A DNA stretch of 64,000 bases. Origin: Pannonibacter sp. SL95 (GTDB lineage: Bacteria; Pseudomonadota; Alphaproteobacteria; Rhizobiales; Stappiaceae). Of this stretch, positions 42,501 through 48,736 are shown one piece after another. Numbering within the stretch: the stretch's first letter is position 1; each line of letters opens with the position of its first letter. Below the pieces are notes generated by a model, which was not told the origin of the DNA, made no database searches, and was given only the letters and a program-made list of their open reading frames with translations. The stretch is from positions 1,054,001 through 1,118,000 of the forward strand of contig NZ_JAPPRC010000006.1 in assembly GCF_026672425.1 (NCBI RefSeq). The letters are read 5' to 3'. Made by a program: the position numbers and the translations under genes.

Positions 42501-43774
42501 TTGAGTTTCTGGGGCGCGGGGACAGCCAGGTCAAGGTGCGCGGGTTCCGCGTCGAGCCGGGCGAGGTGGAGGCGGCGCTGTGCAGCCTGCCGGGCGTGCG
42601 TGATGGCGCGGTCGCGGTTCACCGCAACAGGGAAGGCTCCGCCTCGCTTGTGGGGCATGTCGTTGTTGAGGAGGGCTTCACGCTTGAAGATCTCGAGACC
42701 TCGCTTTCCGACCGGCATCCCGGCTACATGGTTCCGCGGCTGGTGGCGGCTGATGCGCTACCGCTTGATGCGAACGGCAAGGTCGACCGGCGATCGCTGG
42801 CCGAGCTTGCTCCGCCTGAGGACGCCGAGGAGGGGGCGCCGGCCCGGCCTGGTCTCGAACATGGGATCGCGTCGGTCTGGGGAGATCTGCTGGAGCGCGA
42901 CCCGGTTGCGCGCGACGGCAACTTCTTCACACTGGGGGGCCACTCCCTGCTGGCCATGCGTGCGGTGACGGCGCTGCGGGCAAAGACGGGCCACAGCGTC
43001 AATGTGCGCACCATCTTCGAATATCCAACCCCGGAAAAACTCGCGCGCTTTATCTCAAAAGGCGGCCAGGAAGAGCAACTCTCGAGTACCTTCCTAGTTT
43101 CGCTCTCGAAGGGAAAAGTGCCTCCGATATACCTACTGCCACCGGCTGGTGGCGGCGTTTCGGTGTATCGGCAGTTGGCAGACAATCTCGTGAATCGCAC
43201 TGTTTTCGGCTTCGTTGCGCCAGGGTTGGAACCTGGTAGCCAGGCCAGGAACTTTCTTTCGGAACTTGCCGAATTCTACGCATTCGAAATCGACAAGAGC
43301 AGTGGAGGATCGGCGGTGACATTGGGGGGCTGGTCGTTCGGGGCGATCGTCGCCCTTGAAGTAGCCCGCCTGCTCGGGGCGGACCAGGTCGAAAAACTCG
43401 TCCTAATTGATCCAGCGATCGTATCGGTCGGTCAGGTCGCGCACATTGGCTCCGATGGTGCGCTCCAAACCGCGTTCGATCAGGATCGCGCACAACTTCA
43501 CAAACTGATCGGCACGGACCAAGGGATTGAAGATCAAGCGTCCCTGATCCGCGCGCGTTCAGTTTTCGAGTCAAACGTGAAGGCCTTAGAACGTTATGTT
43601 CTTGAGGACTATGAAGGAACGAGTGCGCTGATTTTTGCTGCTGACGGCGTGAACAAGCGTGGTGCCAGCCACTGGCAGGTCCATCTGTCGAATTCGGACT
43701 TCGCGGTCCTACCAGGTGATCATTATTCGTTGTTCGATGAAGAGAGCGTGCCTGACCTTGCATGCTTCTTTTAG
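33575..43774 (+). CDS. NRPS gene 3 (modules 7-9 with terminal thioesterase)
   Basis: An intact protein of 3,399 residues: C7-A7-T7-C8-A8-T8-C9-A9-T9-TE. C7 follows an E domain, so it should be a D-to-L condensation domain; its core is FHHLIVDGWS. The TE starts at about 43120 with IYLLPPAGGG, the nucleophile GGWSFGAIV (serine near nt 43333), the acid LIDPA and the base GDHYSLFD, so the full triad is visible. It releases the peptide by hydrolysis or cyclization. The start ATG (33575) lies inside the end of gene 2, implying coupling; an upstream TTG at 33566 is possible. No lesion was seen in this gene. Confidence 0.93.
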   Translation: MIAEDPERPIGAVETITVGLTRTQESLLHQTLRGTSNDAYLISVRAKVEGELDTDRFARAWAMVCQRHRILTAGFIWEGVPEPLQVLEPDAHVVPVFHDLATLPRAQADAEWQRIADEARTTPFDLETGPLVRVHVAHVADGQQDILAVFHHLIVDGWSLAILLDEVHEIYVGLASGNPLPNMQEAPEFSDFVDYETARKGDPGTFWAAYLDDLTPCTDLLCQAGHSAVQPASQPDWRQIDAAPGSGTAPRLKAYLSGNAITVSTLANAAWTAVLACHGTEEAVYGVTMSGRPADLPGVEKSVGLFIKTLIARNKPEWSLPVTGWLKALQLDLARAREHDRVAMSDLISLAGAEPGNELFESILVVENYPVPAQRDQDGALAITSFSIDERTHYPITLLISHSDTLRVRFIYDRNRLPDEDADGLVARFLSVIGCFVDHPDKTVADALRLLPSTRNDPAGPLRSAATFAGAEERIEALVRKRSSVSPQDAAVMFEDRCQSYADLAAASEAVSARLRRAGIGRGDIVGVLMERALDLPAVLLGVLGSGAAYLPLDPELPDSRLAFMTEDSGAVAVLAPEALADRVPPGVRKLVLERPQADGPDQPAGKPAGTADDPAYVIYTSGSTGRPKGVVVPHRGVVNRILALQADHGLERQDRVLQKTPFGFDVSVWELFWPLMTGAGLVMARPGGHRDPAWLAAEIARTNVTVVHFVPSMLRGYAAVAPVSPGVRLVGCSGEALAPDQPGAAKAVFPNAQIHNFYGPTETSIEVTSWRCDPEATGPVPIGHAIANVSLQVLDEAGRVLPDGAVGELVVGGPCVATGYLGRPGLTAERFVPDPAGGAGARAYRTGDRVRVGRGGALYYLGRGDDQVKVRGHRIEIGEVEAALAGVPGVRGAAAVVRQDGGGTARLIGYVAGGPGPKAVAECLARDLPAYMIPAPIIELDDIPLTNSGKTDRKKLPEQDFAAQETEPLLGDTEKMVGSICCDVLGIDTIGRNIELTALGASSIDHMRIAGLIRSRMNVDIELRQVFEAATVQVISEHVVKAAASSDEAHANRAKLPPLIKLAHSQPVPLSFAQERLWFLDKLGNMGSAYSVPIAFRMTGSVNERALEEAIRRLASRHEILSTRFEEKGGAPEQYFDPNGRVRLKRHTLYTDPDPELSARAMLEQLAVLPFDLSKDLPIRAHLLKLAEEEYIFLLVLQHIACDGWSLEILTRELSTFYNEAVGGPEATLPPLAVQYSDFAVWQRGWLQGAVLEEQVAYWRSRLEGAPSHLPLPADHARPAVQDYRGGNVPVAIDAELSEAVRAFAAAQGVTVFMVLLGAFQVLLARWSGQWDVTVGTPIANRRDGQLEPLVGFFANTLALRAEMGAEQSFASHVDEVRARTLEAFAHQDLPFEKLVEELSPERDLSRHPVFQAMLAFQGRAQTAPSARLEGLKVRPEAVSGSWSKFDLTLFVTDADGALQGRLEYASALFERGTAEEISRSFTSLLTDAIRRPDHRLAELVLASGPAEDKQASGLEAGPGPSPEHEQEPEQKPEGGPRLEDLFRAAAGRAGSAPAVRCGGEELAYGRLLDRVDAVSARLGTLGIGRGDVVGVLMRRGIDLPAAVLGVLGSGAAYLPMDPDHPVERLSDIARDAGVGAILTQDRLRQTGEGITPHDAALLLIDRPGEDPVGGQRGGGRTVPPDTAYVIYTSGSTGRPKGVVLPHGAVATYLLWARDAYLGQRTDWGGRALALLHGSFAYDMSVTSLFLPLICGGCLEVLPDGEDLAVLSRVFAASGAPVVLKLTPAHALAIADQFDPACGPDVLVLGGEALPAAGVERLRARLPGSSIVNEYGPTETAVGCSVHWCGSGEADPVAIGSAIKGARLRVASPLGADQPKGAVGELVIGGAGVAHGYLGRPSLTAERFVPDPAGGTGARAYRTGDIARRRADGLLEYLGRSDDQVKIRGYRVELGEVEAAITNLKGVKNAAVITQMDGKGSASLVGHVVVEEGFTLEDLETSLSDRLPGYMVPRLVAADALPLDANGKVDRRSLAELAPPEDAEEGAPARPGLEHGIASVWGDLLERDPVARDGNFFTLGGHSLLAMRAVTALRAKTGHSVNVRTIFEYPTPEKLAGHLQSRADSGVPGLELPALTRRSDRGPAPLSFAQERLWFIDQLGVTGSGYNVPIALRLTGALSSQDLETAIRGLVQRHEILRTRFTETNGKPVQHAGPEEAVHFAKTDFSKTLDPEQAVREQLEALAGEPFDLRREYPVRSHLFRLADEEHVLVVILHHIACDGWSMGILARDLSALYNAVAGNAAAALPHLPVQYSDFARWQREDVPKRHFTTRLDWWCRNLSGAETLDLPTDHPRPSIQDFTSDSVGFSVPQDVASALASLGQEHGATLFMVLLASFAVALGGRSGQSDIVVGTPVANRHPEETEELVGFFVNSLPLRVELDWEASFESLLAQVRDTALASLEHQEVPFERLVETLAPLRDLSRHPVFQVCFILQTKSKSQIDLNGLQVKTVPIPSAGAKFDLTLTMTEMPDGLIGSIEYAVSLFERETVARIASDLGELLSQIVRRPAGNLSDLADAVRPPALPSACAFAGAARRIDSAVFEQVSLAGSGIAVSDGSVSLSYADLWSASGQVASRLVSAGVPAGSVVGVVLERSACAVIAQLGVLRAGCVVMPVETDYPAARIALMFEAGAARLVITDAEHDGFVADLPVLRIDDPVPATGFEEGERRGPEDAGAPAYLLFTSGSTGRPKGVLIPHGAVTTLMSEREVLCFGAQDTLMLASPLSFDASLLEIWGALLNGGRIAVLPAGPFDPDAIASFLPEAGVTAAWLTAGLLRGFLDRDPAPFEGLRLLVSGGDVFPVQGLSRFMSRLPGVRLVNGYGPSESTTFTTLYRLEGAPEPGASVPIGSAVAGRRAVVLDERLRPVPFGAPGELHIGGTGLALGYAGAPGRTAEHFVPDPSGGGRRLYRTGDRVRQRNEGVLEFLGRGDSQVKVRGFRVEPGEVEAALCSLPGVRDGAVAVHRNREGSASLVGHVVVEEGFTLEDLETSLSDRHPGYMVPRLVAADALPLDANGKVDRRSLAELAPPEDAEEGAPARPGLEHGIASVWGDLLERDPVARDGNFFTLGGHSLLAMRAVTALRAKTGHSVNVRTIFEYPTPEKLARFISKGGQEEQLSSTFLVSLSKGKVPPIYLLPPAGGGVSVYRQLADNLVNRTVFGFVAPGLEPGSQARNFLSELAEFYAFEIDKSSGGSAVTLGGWSFGAIVALEVARLLGADQVEKLVLIDPAIVSVGQVAHIGSDGALQTAFDQDRAQLHKLIGTDQGIEDQASLIRARSVFESNVKALERYVLEDYEGTSALIFAADGVNKRGASHWQVHLSNSDFAVLPGDHYSLFDEESVPDLACFF
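33620..36720 (+). other. module 7: C7 - A7 (Ser-like) - T7
   Basis: A7 has VIYTSGSTGRPKGV and FDVSVWELF. The selectivity residues read by eye are D-V-W-H-G-S-F-I-E; the first four match Ser codes but G299, F322 and E331 do not, so the substrate may be a Ser analogue. T7 has ALGASSIDHM, with an intact serine. Confidence 0.65.
36780..39950 (+). other. module 8: C8 - A8 (Asn) - T8
   Basis: C8 starts LSFAQERLWFLDKLG. Its core reads LQHIACDGWS (nt 37165), so the first His of HHxxxDG is Gln while the catalytic second His stays. A8 has VIYTSGSTGRPKGV; the code read by eye is D-M-T-K-V-G-E-V-G, one residue from the Asn code DLTKVGEVG. T8 has FFTLGGHSLLAM. Confidence 0.7.
39501..39913. repeat. 413-bp direct repeat, copy 1 (end of A8 and T8)
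   Basis: Matches 42633-43045 with a single difference (CTT versus CAT, Leu to His in the A-domain tail). It covers the last quarter of the A domain's C-terminal subdomain and the whole carrier domain. The copies are 3,132 bp apart, one module length. Confidence 0.9.
39990..43110 (+). other. module 9: C9 - A9 (Val-like) - T9
   Basis: C9 has LHHIACDGWS (nt 40381). A9 has LLFTSGSTGRPKGV and FDASLLEIW; the code read by eye is D-A-L-W-V-G-G-T-F, close to Val codes (DALWIGGTF/DAFWIGGTF). T9 has FFTLGGHSLLAM, identical to T8. Confidence 0.72.
42633..43045. repeat. 413-bp direct repeat, copy 2 (end of A9 and T9)
   Basis: The second copy of the A-tail/carrier unit, differing at one base from copy 1. 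The edges are sharp: sequence on both sides belongs to clearly different domains (C9 versus TE downstream). Confidence 0.9.
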
Positions 43775-43965
43775 GAAACGAAGACCTAGCGAATGCTGGG
43801 CGTCCTGGTGGACTGAAACCCGAACGAACCCGGTGACATCAAACGGTAGTCCCCGTGCTCAAGATGGGTTGGCAGGCTGTTTGCGGCATGTGATCAACGG
43901 CCTACGTCAAGGCTTTTAATCGGCTTCGCTGGCGGGGGCTGTTCCGGTTTCCTTTGCGAGGTCGG

Positions 43966-44679
43966 TTACGCGATTTCTCTGAACCGGCAGGCCTCCTCGA
44001 TCATCTTCTCGATTTCACGGGCGGCTGCATTCCTGGCGTCGTTGAAATAGAAATGACCGCCTGGAAACAATTTCGATCCGAGGTAGGTTCTTGTGTGAAT
44101 GGACCAGGCGTCCAGATCTTCTTCCGACACTTCCTTGTCGCCTCTTCCGCCCATGCAGATCACAGGAATGTCGAGCTGTTCCTGATGTTCAAACTCGTAT
44201 GTTTCACAAGCTGCAAAATCGCGTCTTAGAGTGGGGCGGATCAAGTCCATCATCTCTTGCTCTTTGAGTATTTCTTCCGGTGTGCCGGAATAGGTGGCGA
44301 TGGCATCATCGAATTCCTTATTGGACAAGAGATGCAAGGGCGGCCTGGCCAGCGGAAGGTGCGGGGCACGATGTGAAGAGAGTATCAGGAAATCGGGCTT
44401 GCGCTTGCCAAGCGATCGCAAACAGCGTGCTGCCTCGAATGCGACGAGCGCTCCCATGGAGTGGCCAAAAACAGCAAATGGCTGGTCTTCATACATCCAC
44501 CGTTTGGCGAGCCGTTTGGCCAGGAGTTGTATCGTGAAAACCTCGGGCGGATCGACATATGGGCGACCGGTTACCGGGAAGTCGAAGGCCTGGGGGGCAC
44601 AAACGTCCGACATCGAGTCGAGCAGACCGGAATAGGAGCGGGCAGCTCCGCCCGCAAAGGGAAGCAGGAAAAGGTTCAT
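43966..44679 (-). CDS. type II thioesterase (proofreading)
   Basis: A 237-residue alpha/beta hydrolase of the TEII class that frees misprimed or stalled carrier domains. The motifs are FLLPFAGGAA at the start, the nucleophile elbow FGHSMGALVAFE (about residues 71-82), the acid in GRGDKEVSEEDL, and the base in PGGHFYFND. The start ATG lies two bases after the stop of the ABC exporter gene, so the two are coupled. It is convergent with NRPS gene 3; 191 bp lie between them with no clear terminator. Confidence 0.93.
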   Translation of the reverse strand: MNLFLLPFAGGAARSYSGLLDSMSDVCAPQAFDFPVTGRPYVDPPEVFTIQLLAKRLAKRWMYEDQPFAVFGHSMGALVAFEAARCLRSLGKRKPDFLILSSHRAPHLPLARPPLHLLSNKEFDDAIATYSGTPEEILKEQEMMDLIRPTLRRDFAACETYEFEHQEQLDIPVICMGGRGDKEVSEEDLDAWSIHTRTYLGSKLFPGGHFYFNDARNAAAREIEKMIEEACRFREIA

Positions 44680-44681
44680 GG

Positions 44682-46361
44682 CTAATCTTCGTTGATAATT
44701 GCGGGGCGGCGAACAAGTTCACGCTTGTTCAGAACATCGGATTCAACATGACCATACCTGAACGTGATGATGCGATCAGAGACGGAAAAGTAGTCATCAT
44801 CATGTGTAACCACGAGGACCACTTTCCCTTGTGCGGCGAGTTCCGGCAGAATTGAGGTGTAAAACTCAGCCCTAAAAGCGGGATCCTGATCGGATGCCCA
44901 TTCATCGAAGACAACAACCGGTTTGTCATCGAGTAGGACGGTCAGCAATGCGAGACGTTTGCGCTGGCCGGTGGAAAGTTTGGTTGTTGTCGACAGTTTT
45001 TCGCCAGTCAGCTTAACGACATGGCTCAGATTGAGGCGATCCAGGTGCCCCTTGGCGTTCTCCGCGTGCGAGAAGGTCTCATTATTTGCATTGGGCGCGT
45101 AGGAGTCGAACACGTGATAGTCGCTGTAGACACCGGAGAAATGCTGCCTGTACCAATTCATGTTGTCTTTGGTGATGAGCTGCCCGTTCAGCTGAATTTT
45201 GCCGGTGTCAGCCTCATAGAGGCCCGTTATCACCTTCAGCGCGGTTGTCTTGCCCGACCCGTTGCCGCCAACCAGAAACACTATTTCACCTGGTCGGAAC
45301 GACAGATTCAGGGGGCCGACATGAAATGAGCGGCCGCCATCGTGAGCAGACCGATGCTCATATTCGAGCGCCTCGACGGAAAGTGACTCTAACGGACCAT
45401 GTTCCGCGATGTCCGGACTGGCGGGTCTGCGGTGGAGTTCTTTCCCCAGAACGCCGGTTTGCTCGAGCCTCTCAATCGAAATCTGCGCCGAAGCAAGTGT
45501 CGAGAAAAACTGCACGATACCCTCAATCGGGGCGGGCAGATACAGCACGATGACTGCGAATTTGGTCAGCACACCACTGTCCAGAGGTGTGAGCTGAGGG
45601 ACGGCGAAAACGATCACGCCCAGACAGATGAAGTACAAGACCTGACTGAGCGTCAGGCCTGTCGTGGCGAAAATGGCACCGAGGAGTGATCTTTTGAAAT
45701 GATAGTCGAGAGTCGTGGAGAAGGAGTCCTCAAAAAGATGGCGTTGCCGAAATGCGTTGAAACGCAGCTCTTTCACGCCGCGAGTCATACCGCCGGTGAG
45801 CTCGTAAAGATCGTCGCGCGCTCGCCTTGCATCTCTTTGCGCGTGCATGGCGAGAAGGAGAAGCCACCGGTAACCGAAAACACCCAAAACAAGGACGCCG
45901 ACAAGTGCTACCAAGCCGTACAGGGAGACGAAGCCCAAGTATATCAGGCATCCGGCGAGCACGATCACGTGGCCCAGGAAATTCGGGAGTCCGGAGAGGC
46001 CGGCCCCGATACGAACAACGTCATCGAAGACAAGTGCCATGATCCGCGGAACGCCGAGCTCCTCGATCTGCTTCAGTGGGAGCCCGAGGATGTTCTGAAC
46101 AAGATTGTACCGGATCTGGACGATCGCGCGCATGGCAAAATAATCAAGAAGATTGCGCGAAATCAGGCGGCTACCAATCAAAAGGGACACGGCACCGACG
46201 AAATAGAGGCCCATTGGAGTTCCGTCAGGAACTTCTCCGGACAGTTGTTGACCAACGAGCTTTAGCGCAAATACGGTTGCTCCGGCCGATAGAACAACCA
46301 AAAGTGTCAGAGGCAAAATAGCTGGACCACAAACCCGAAACAAAAGCCAGACTACGCGCAT
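44682..46361 (-). CDS. cyclic-peptide-type ABC exporter (fused permease-ATPase)
   Basis: A 559-residue half-transporter. Six hydrophobic segments occupy about residues 1-300 (for example ILPLTLLVVLSAGATVFAL and GLVALVGVLVLGVFGY). The nucleotide-binding domain follows: FLVGGNGSGKTTALKVITGL (Walker A), LSTGQRKRLALLTVLL (signature with T for the usual G), VVFDEWASDQDP (Walker B) and VVTHDDDYF (H-loop). The layout matches the SyrD/PvdE family of cyclic peptide and siderophore exporters. It is likely to export the lipopeptide across the inner membrane. GGGA precedes the ATG. It is followed two bases later by the type II thioesterase. Confidence 0.9.
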   Translation of the reverse strand: MRVVWLLFRVCGPAILPLTLLVVLSAGATVFALKLVGQQLSGEVPDGTPMGLYFVGAVSLLIGSRLISRNLLDYFAMRAIVQIRYNLVQNILGLPLKQIEELGVPRIMALVFDDVVRIGAGLSGLPNFLGHVIVLAGCLIYLGFVSLYGLVALVGVLVLGVFGYRWLLLLAMHAQRDARRARDDLYELTGGMTRGVKELRFNAFRQRHLFEDSFSTTLDYHFKRSLLGAIFATTGLTLSQVLYFICLGVIVFAVPQLTPLDSGVLTKFAVIVLYLPAPIEGIVQFFSTLASAQISIERLEQTGVLGKELHRRPASPDIAEHGPLESLSVEALEYEHRSAHDGGRSFHVGPLNLSFRPGEIVFLVGGNGSGKTTALKVITGLYEADTGKIQLNGQLITKDNMNWYRQHFSGVYSDYHVFDSYAPNANNETFSHAENAKGHLDRLNLSHVVKLTGEKLSTTTKLSTGQRKRLALLTVLLDDKPVVVFDEWASDQDPAFRAEFYTSILPELAAQGKVVLVVTHDDDYFSVSDRIITFRYGHVESDVLNKRELVRRPAIINED

Positions 46362-46523
46362 TTTACAAGATCCCTATGTTGAGAGTTGAATGGCCAGAAG
46401 CCTCGATCGGTGGTCATTGTGTCGATGTCATTCGTGCAGTAACAGCCGTTATCACGTGTCTGCCGCAGAGTATTGAAGGTATTCCAAGGGATTAAAGCTG
46501 TATGGCCGCCAAGAATTTCGGAC
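46362..46523. other. intergenic gap between exporter and decarboxylase genes
   Basis: 162 bp with no supported gene. The gap could hold a promoter for the exporter-thioesterase pair; no clear motif was seen. Confidence 0.4.
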
Positions 46524-47822
46524 CTAGACGGCAATTTCAACATCTTCGTTCTCTATGATCTCTGCTTCATTGAAAATGATGGGTCTCGTTACAAATTTAT
46601 TGATGATGTCGTCTGGTTTATCAGGCTCTCGAGTCAGAGTGACCGTACCGTTATCTATTAGAAGCTCTGCGGGGAAACCGTGGCTGACGAAATAGACGGG
46701 TGAATGTGTCGGCCCGTAGGCTCCAGATTGATCGATCCGAACAAGGTCACTAGCGTGCAGGGCGGGCAACTGAACGTCAACGGCCAGTGTGTCGAGGGGC
46801 GTGCATAGTGGGCCGGTGACAGTGACTTTTGAAAGGGCACTTTGTTGCCCAACCTTACGTACCGGCCAGTTCTCGCGATGGGGGTTGCCATAACCGGCTG
46901 CCGAACTGTGGACATTTGCGCCGCCGTCGCAAACAGCGAAGATCTTGCCATGGCATTCCTTGACATAGCGCGCGCCGGTAACAAAGACGCCGGCCGGGCC
47001 GACGAGGTAGCGACCCAGCTCGAAAAAGACTTTAAGATTCGGATGGTTGTAAAATTCTCTTGACAGCTGCCTATTCAGCCCGTCCAGCAGACTTGCTATA
47101 TCCAGGTCGGCCTGGCCAGGATGAACAGGGATCCCGAAGCCGCCACCAACATCCAGAATGTCGATTGTAACGCCGAAACGATTACGAATTACGTCTGAAA
47201 GCAGCAATATCTTGGAATATGCACGCAGTAGATGGGTGTAATCGAGGACGCGGTTTCCCAGGTAGACGTGCAATCCTCGAAATCGAAGCGCGTGCAGGTC
47301 CTTGAGTGCCAGGAATGCCCTGTCGAGCTGCGCTTCTTCGATTCCGAATTGGGTTGGCAACCCGGACATTTTGTATCCGTCGCCTTCCAGCTTGAATGCC
47401 GGATTGATCCTCAACGCAATATCCTGAATGCGCCCCACGGATGAGGCTATTTCGTTGATCTTTCTTATTTCTTCAATCGATTCCACAATCACGAGCTGGA
47501 TTTCATTTAAGATGATTTCCCGGATTTCCTGTCCCGATTTGCTCGGTCCAACGAAAATTATGTCCTTGCTGCTTTGTCCCGCTTTTTTTGCGAGCCTCAA
47601 CTCGGTGAGCGAAGTAACCGCGATGCCCGCTCTAAGTTTTCTAAATTCTTTTAGAACCTCAATATTAGGATTCGCTTTCGCAGAATAAAAAATGTATGCT
47701 CTATGATTAAGCTTTTCACGCAACTCTATATATCTCTGGCGGATAATTTGTGCATCGTAGCAATAAAAGGGCGTGTCTTGGATCTTCGCAATCTTGAAGA
47801 TCAAGTCATCTGGGATTGCCAT
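46524..47822 (-). CDS. PLP-dependent decarboxylase, alanine-racemase-fold (LysA/ODC-like)
   Basis: A 432-residue fold-type III PLP enzyme. FYSAKANPN carries the PLP lysine (about residue 48). LDVGGGFGIP gives the phosphate-binding glycine loop. FELGRYLVG replaces the usual E-P-G-R, and GPLCTPLDTL and QSGAYG supply the catalytic Cys/Asp and Tyr segments of meso-DAP/ornithine decarboxylases. It sits inside the lipopeptide locus, in line with exporter and PPTase, so a role in making an unusual amine or amino-acid building block is more likely than lysine biosynthesis; the substrate is unknown. GGAG is nine bases before the ATG. Base composition is more AT-rich than the NRPS genes. Confidence 0.85.
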   Translation of the reverse strand: MAIPDDLIFKIAKIQDTPFYCYDAQIIRQRYIELREKLNHRAYIFYSAKANPNIEVLKEFRKLRAGIAVTSLTELRLAKKAGQSSKDIIFVGPSKSGQEIREIILNEIQLVIVESIEEIRKINEIASSVGRIQDIALRINPAFKLEGDGYKMSGLPTQFGIEEAQLDRAFLALKDLHALRFRGLHVYLGNRVLDYTHLLRAYSKILLLSDVIRNRFGVTIDILDVGGGFGIPVHPGQADLDIASLLDGLNRQLSREFYNHPNLKVFFELGRYLVGPAGVFVTGARYVKECHGKIFAVCDGGANVHSSAAGYGNPHRENWPVRKVGQQSALSKVTVTGPLCTPLDTLAVDVQLPALHASDLVRIDQSGAYGPTHSPVYFVSHGFPAELLIDNGTVTLTREPDKPDDIINKFVTRPIIFNEAEIIENEDVEIAV

Positions 47823-47909
47823 AACTGTTTGCTCCAGCCATGTTACCGAGTATCGAACCAGAAGTCAGGAGAGGGCCTCTGAATTGGAAAAGGGAGAGCC
47901 ACCGTATCT

Positions 47910-48647
47910 TCAGGAGGCTCTGCAGGTTTCAAGAGGTTGCAGGGACTGTTCTTGACAACGCCAAGGTAAGTTTGAGGGGCTTACAAACTCCAGTATAGCT
48001 CCAGGGCGGTGCGCAACAGACACGATGTGAGAGCCCTCTAAGATGAACGTTTTAAGGTCAAAAAAGCGGTCTTCTTTCTGTCCGCTATGTGAATGGATCT
48101 GGACTTTGTGGCCCTCATTCTTCAGCACGTCATATTTTGTCAGATCGTCGGATAGCCCAGTTCCCGCCGCCTTCAAGAGTGCTTCCTTACGGGTCCAGAG
48201 TTGAAGGAATGCATTGCCACGGTCAGCGTCTGGTATTCTTTTGAAAGACTTTTGCTCGAGTTCTGAGAGGGTCAACGCATGAAGATCGTCGAAAGACGTT
48301 GCCGACAAACGTTCTGCGTCTATGCCGACGGTGTGATCGAGCGAAACGGCAATCGAAACTAAGTCTTCGGTGTTGCTAAGGTTGAAATGGATGGGCTCCC
48401 TTCCGTCAATATCTATGAAATGTGGTTTGCCTCGTGGTCCGTAACAAAAAGTTACTTTTGATGGATCAATATCTAATAAATAACCAATAATGTATCTGAG
48501 CAATGATCGTCCAAATTCAAAATACAATTTCAATTTTGTGGATTTGTAATTTTCTTTTCTTATATTTTCATCGCTAGATAAACAAACATGTTTTGGTAGC
48601 GACAAATTATTGCCGCCCTTTGTGGGAAAATTGTACACAATCACCAC
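47910..48647 (-). CDS. Sfp-type 4'-phosphopantetheinyl transferase
   Basis: The enzyme moves phosphopantetheine from CoA to carrier-domain serines and so activates the NRPS and the FAAL carrier. Motifs: PRGKPHF (P1/P2), HFNLSNTEDLVSIAVS, VGIDAERL (Mg-binding D-x-E), and WTRKEALLKAAGTGLS (the W-x-x-K-E-A signature). The start is uncertain. The longest frame begins with GTG at 48647, but an in-frame TTG at 48605 has AAAGGGCGG about seven bases upstream and gives 231 residues. It is AT-rich in its first third. It is transcribed with the decarboxylase (87-bp gap) and divergent from the ATP-grasp gene. Confidence 0.9.
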   Translation of the reverse strand: MVIVYNFPTKGGNNLSLPKHVCLSSDENIRKENYKSTKLKLYFEFGRSLLRYIIGYLLDIDPSKVTFCYGPRGKPHFIDIDGREPIHFNLSNTEDLVSIAVSLDHTVGIDAERLSATSFDDLHALTLSELEQKSFKRIPDADRGNAFLQLWTRKEALLKAAGTGLSDDLTKYDVLKNEGHKVQIHSHSGQKEDRFFDLKTFILEGSHIVSVAHRPGAILEFVSPSNLPWRCQEQSLQPLETCRAS

Positions 48648-48736
48648 TATCAGACACTTTCAAATTGCAAAAATTAACATTCTCAATTTTAAGTATAGCA
48701 CAGCTGGCATTTCAGGCAAGTTCAAGGGGAGGTGGT

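Noticed and set aside
46524-47822. Housekeeping lysA (diaminopimelate decarboxylase)
   Set aside because: The E-P-G-R motif is altered to E-L-G-R, and the gene sits within the NRPS locus on an island; a specialised substrate is more likely.
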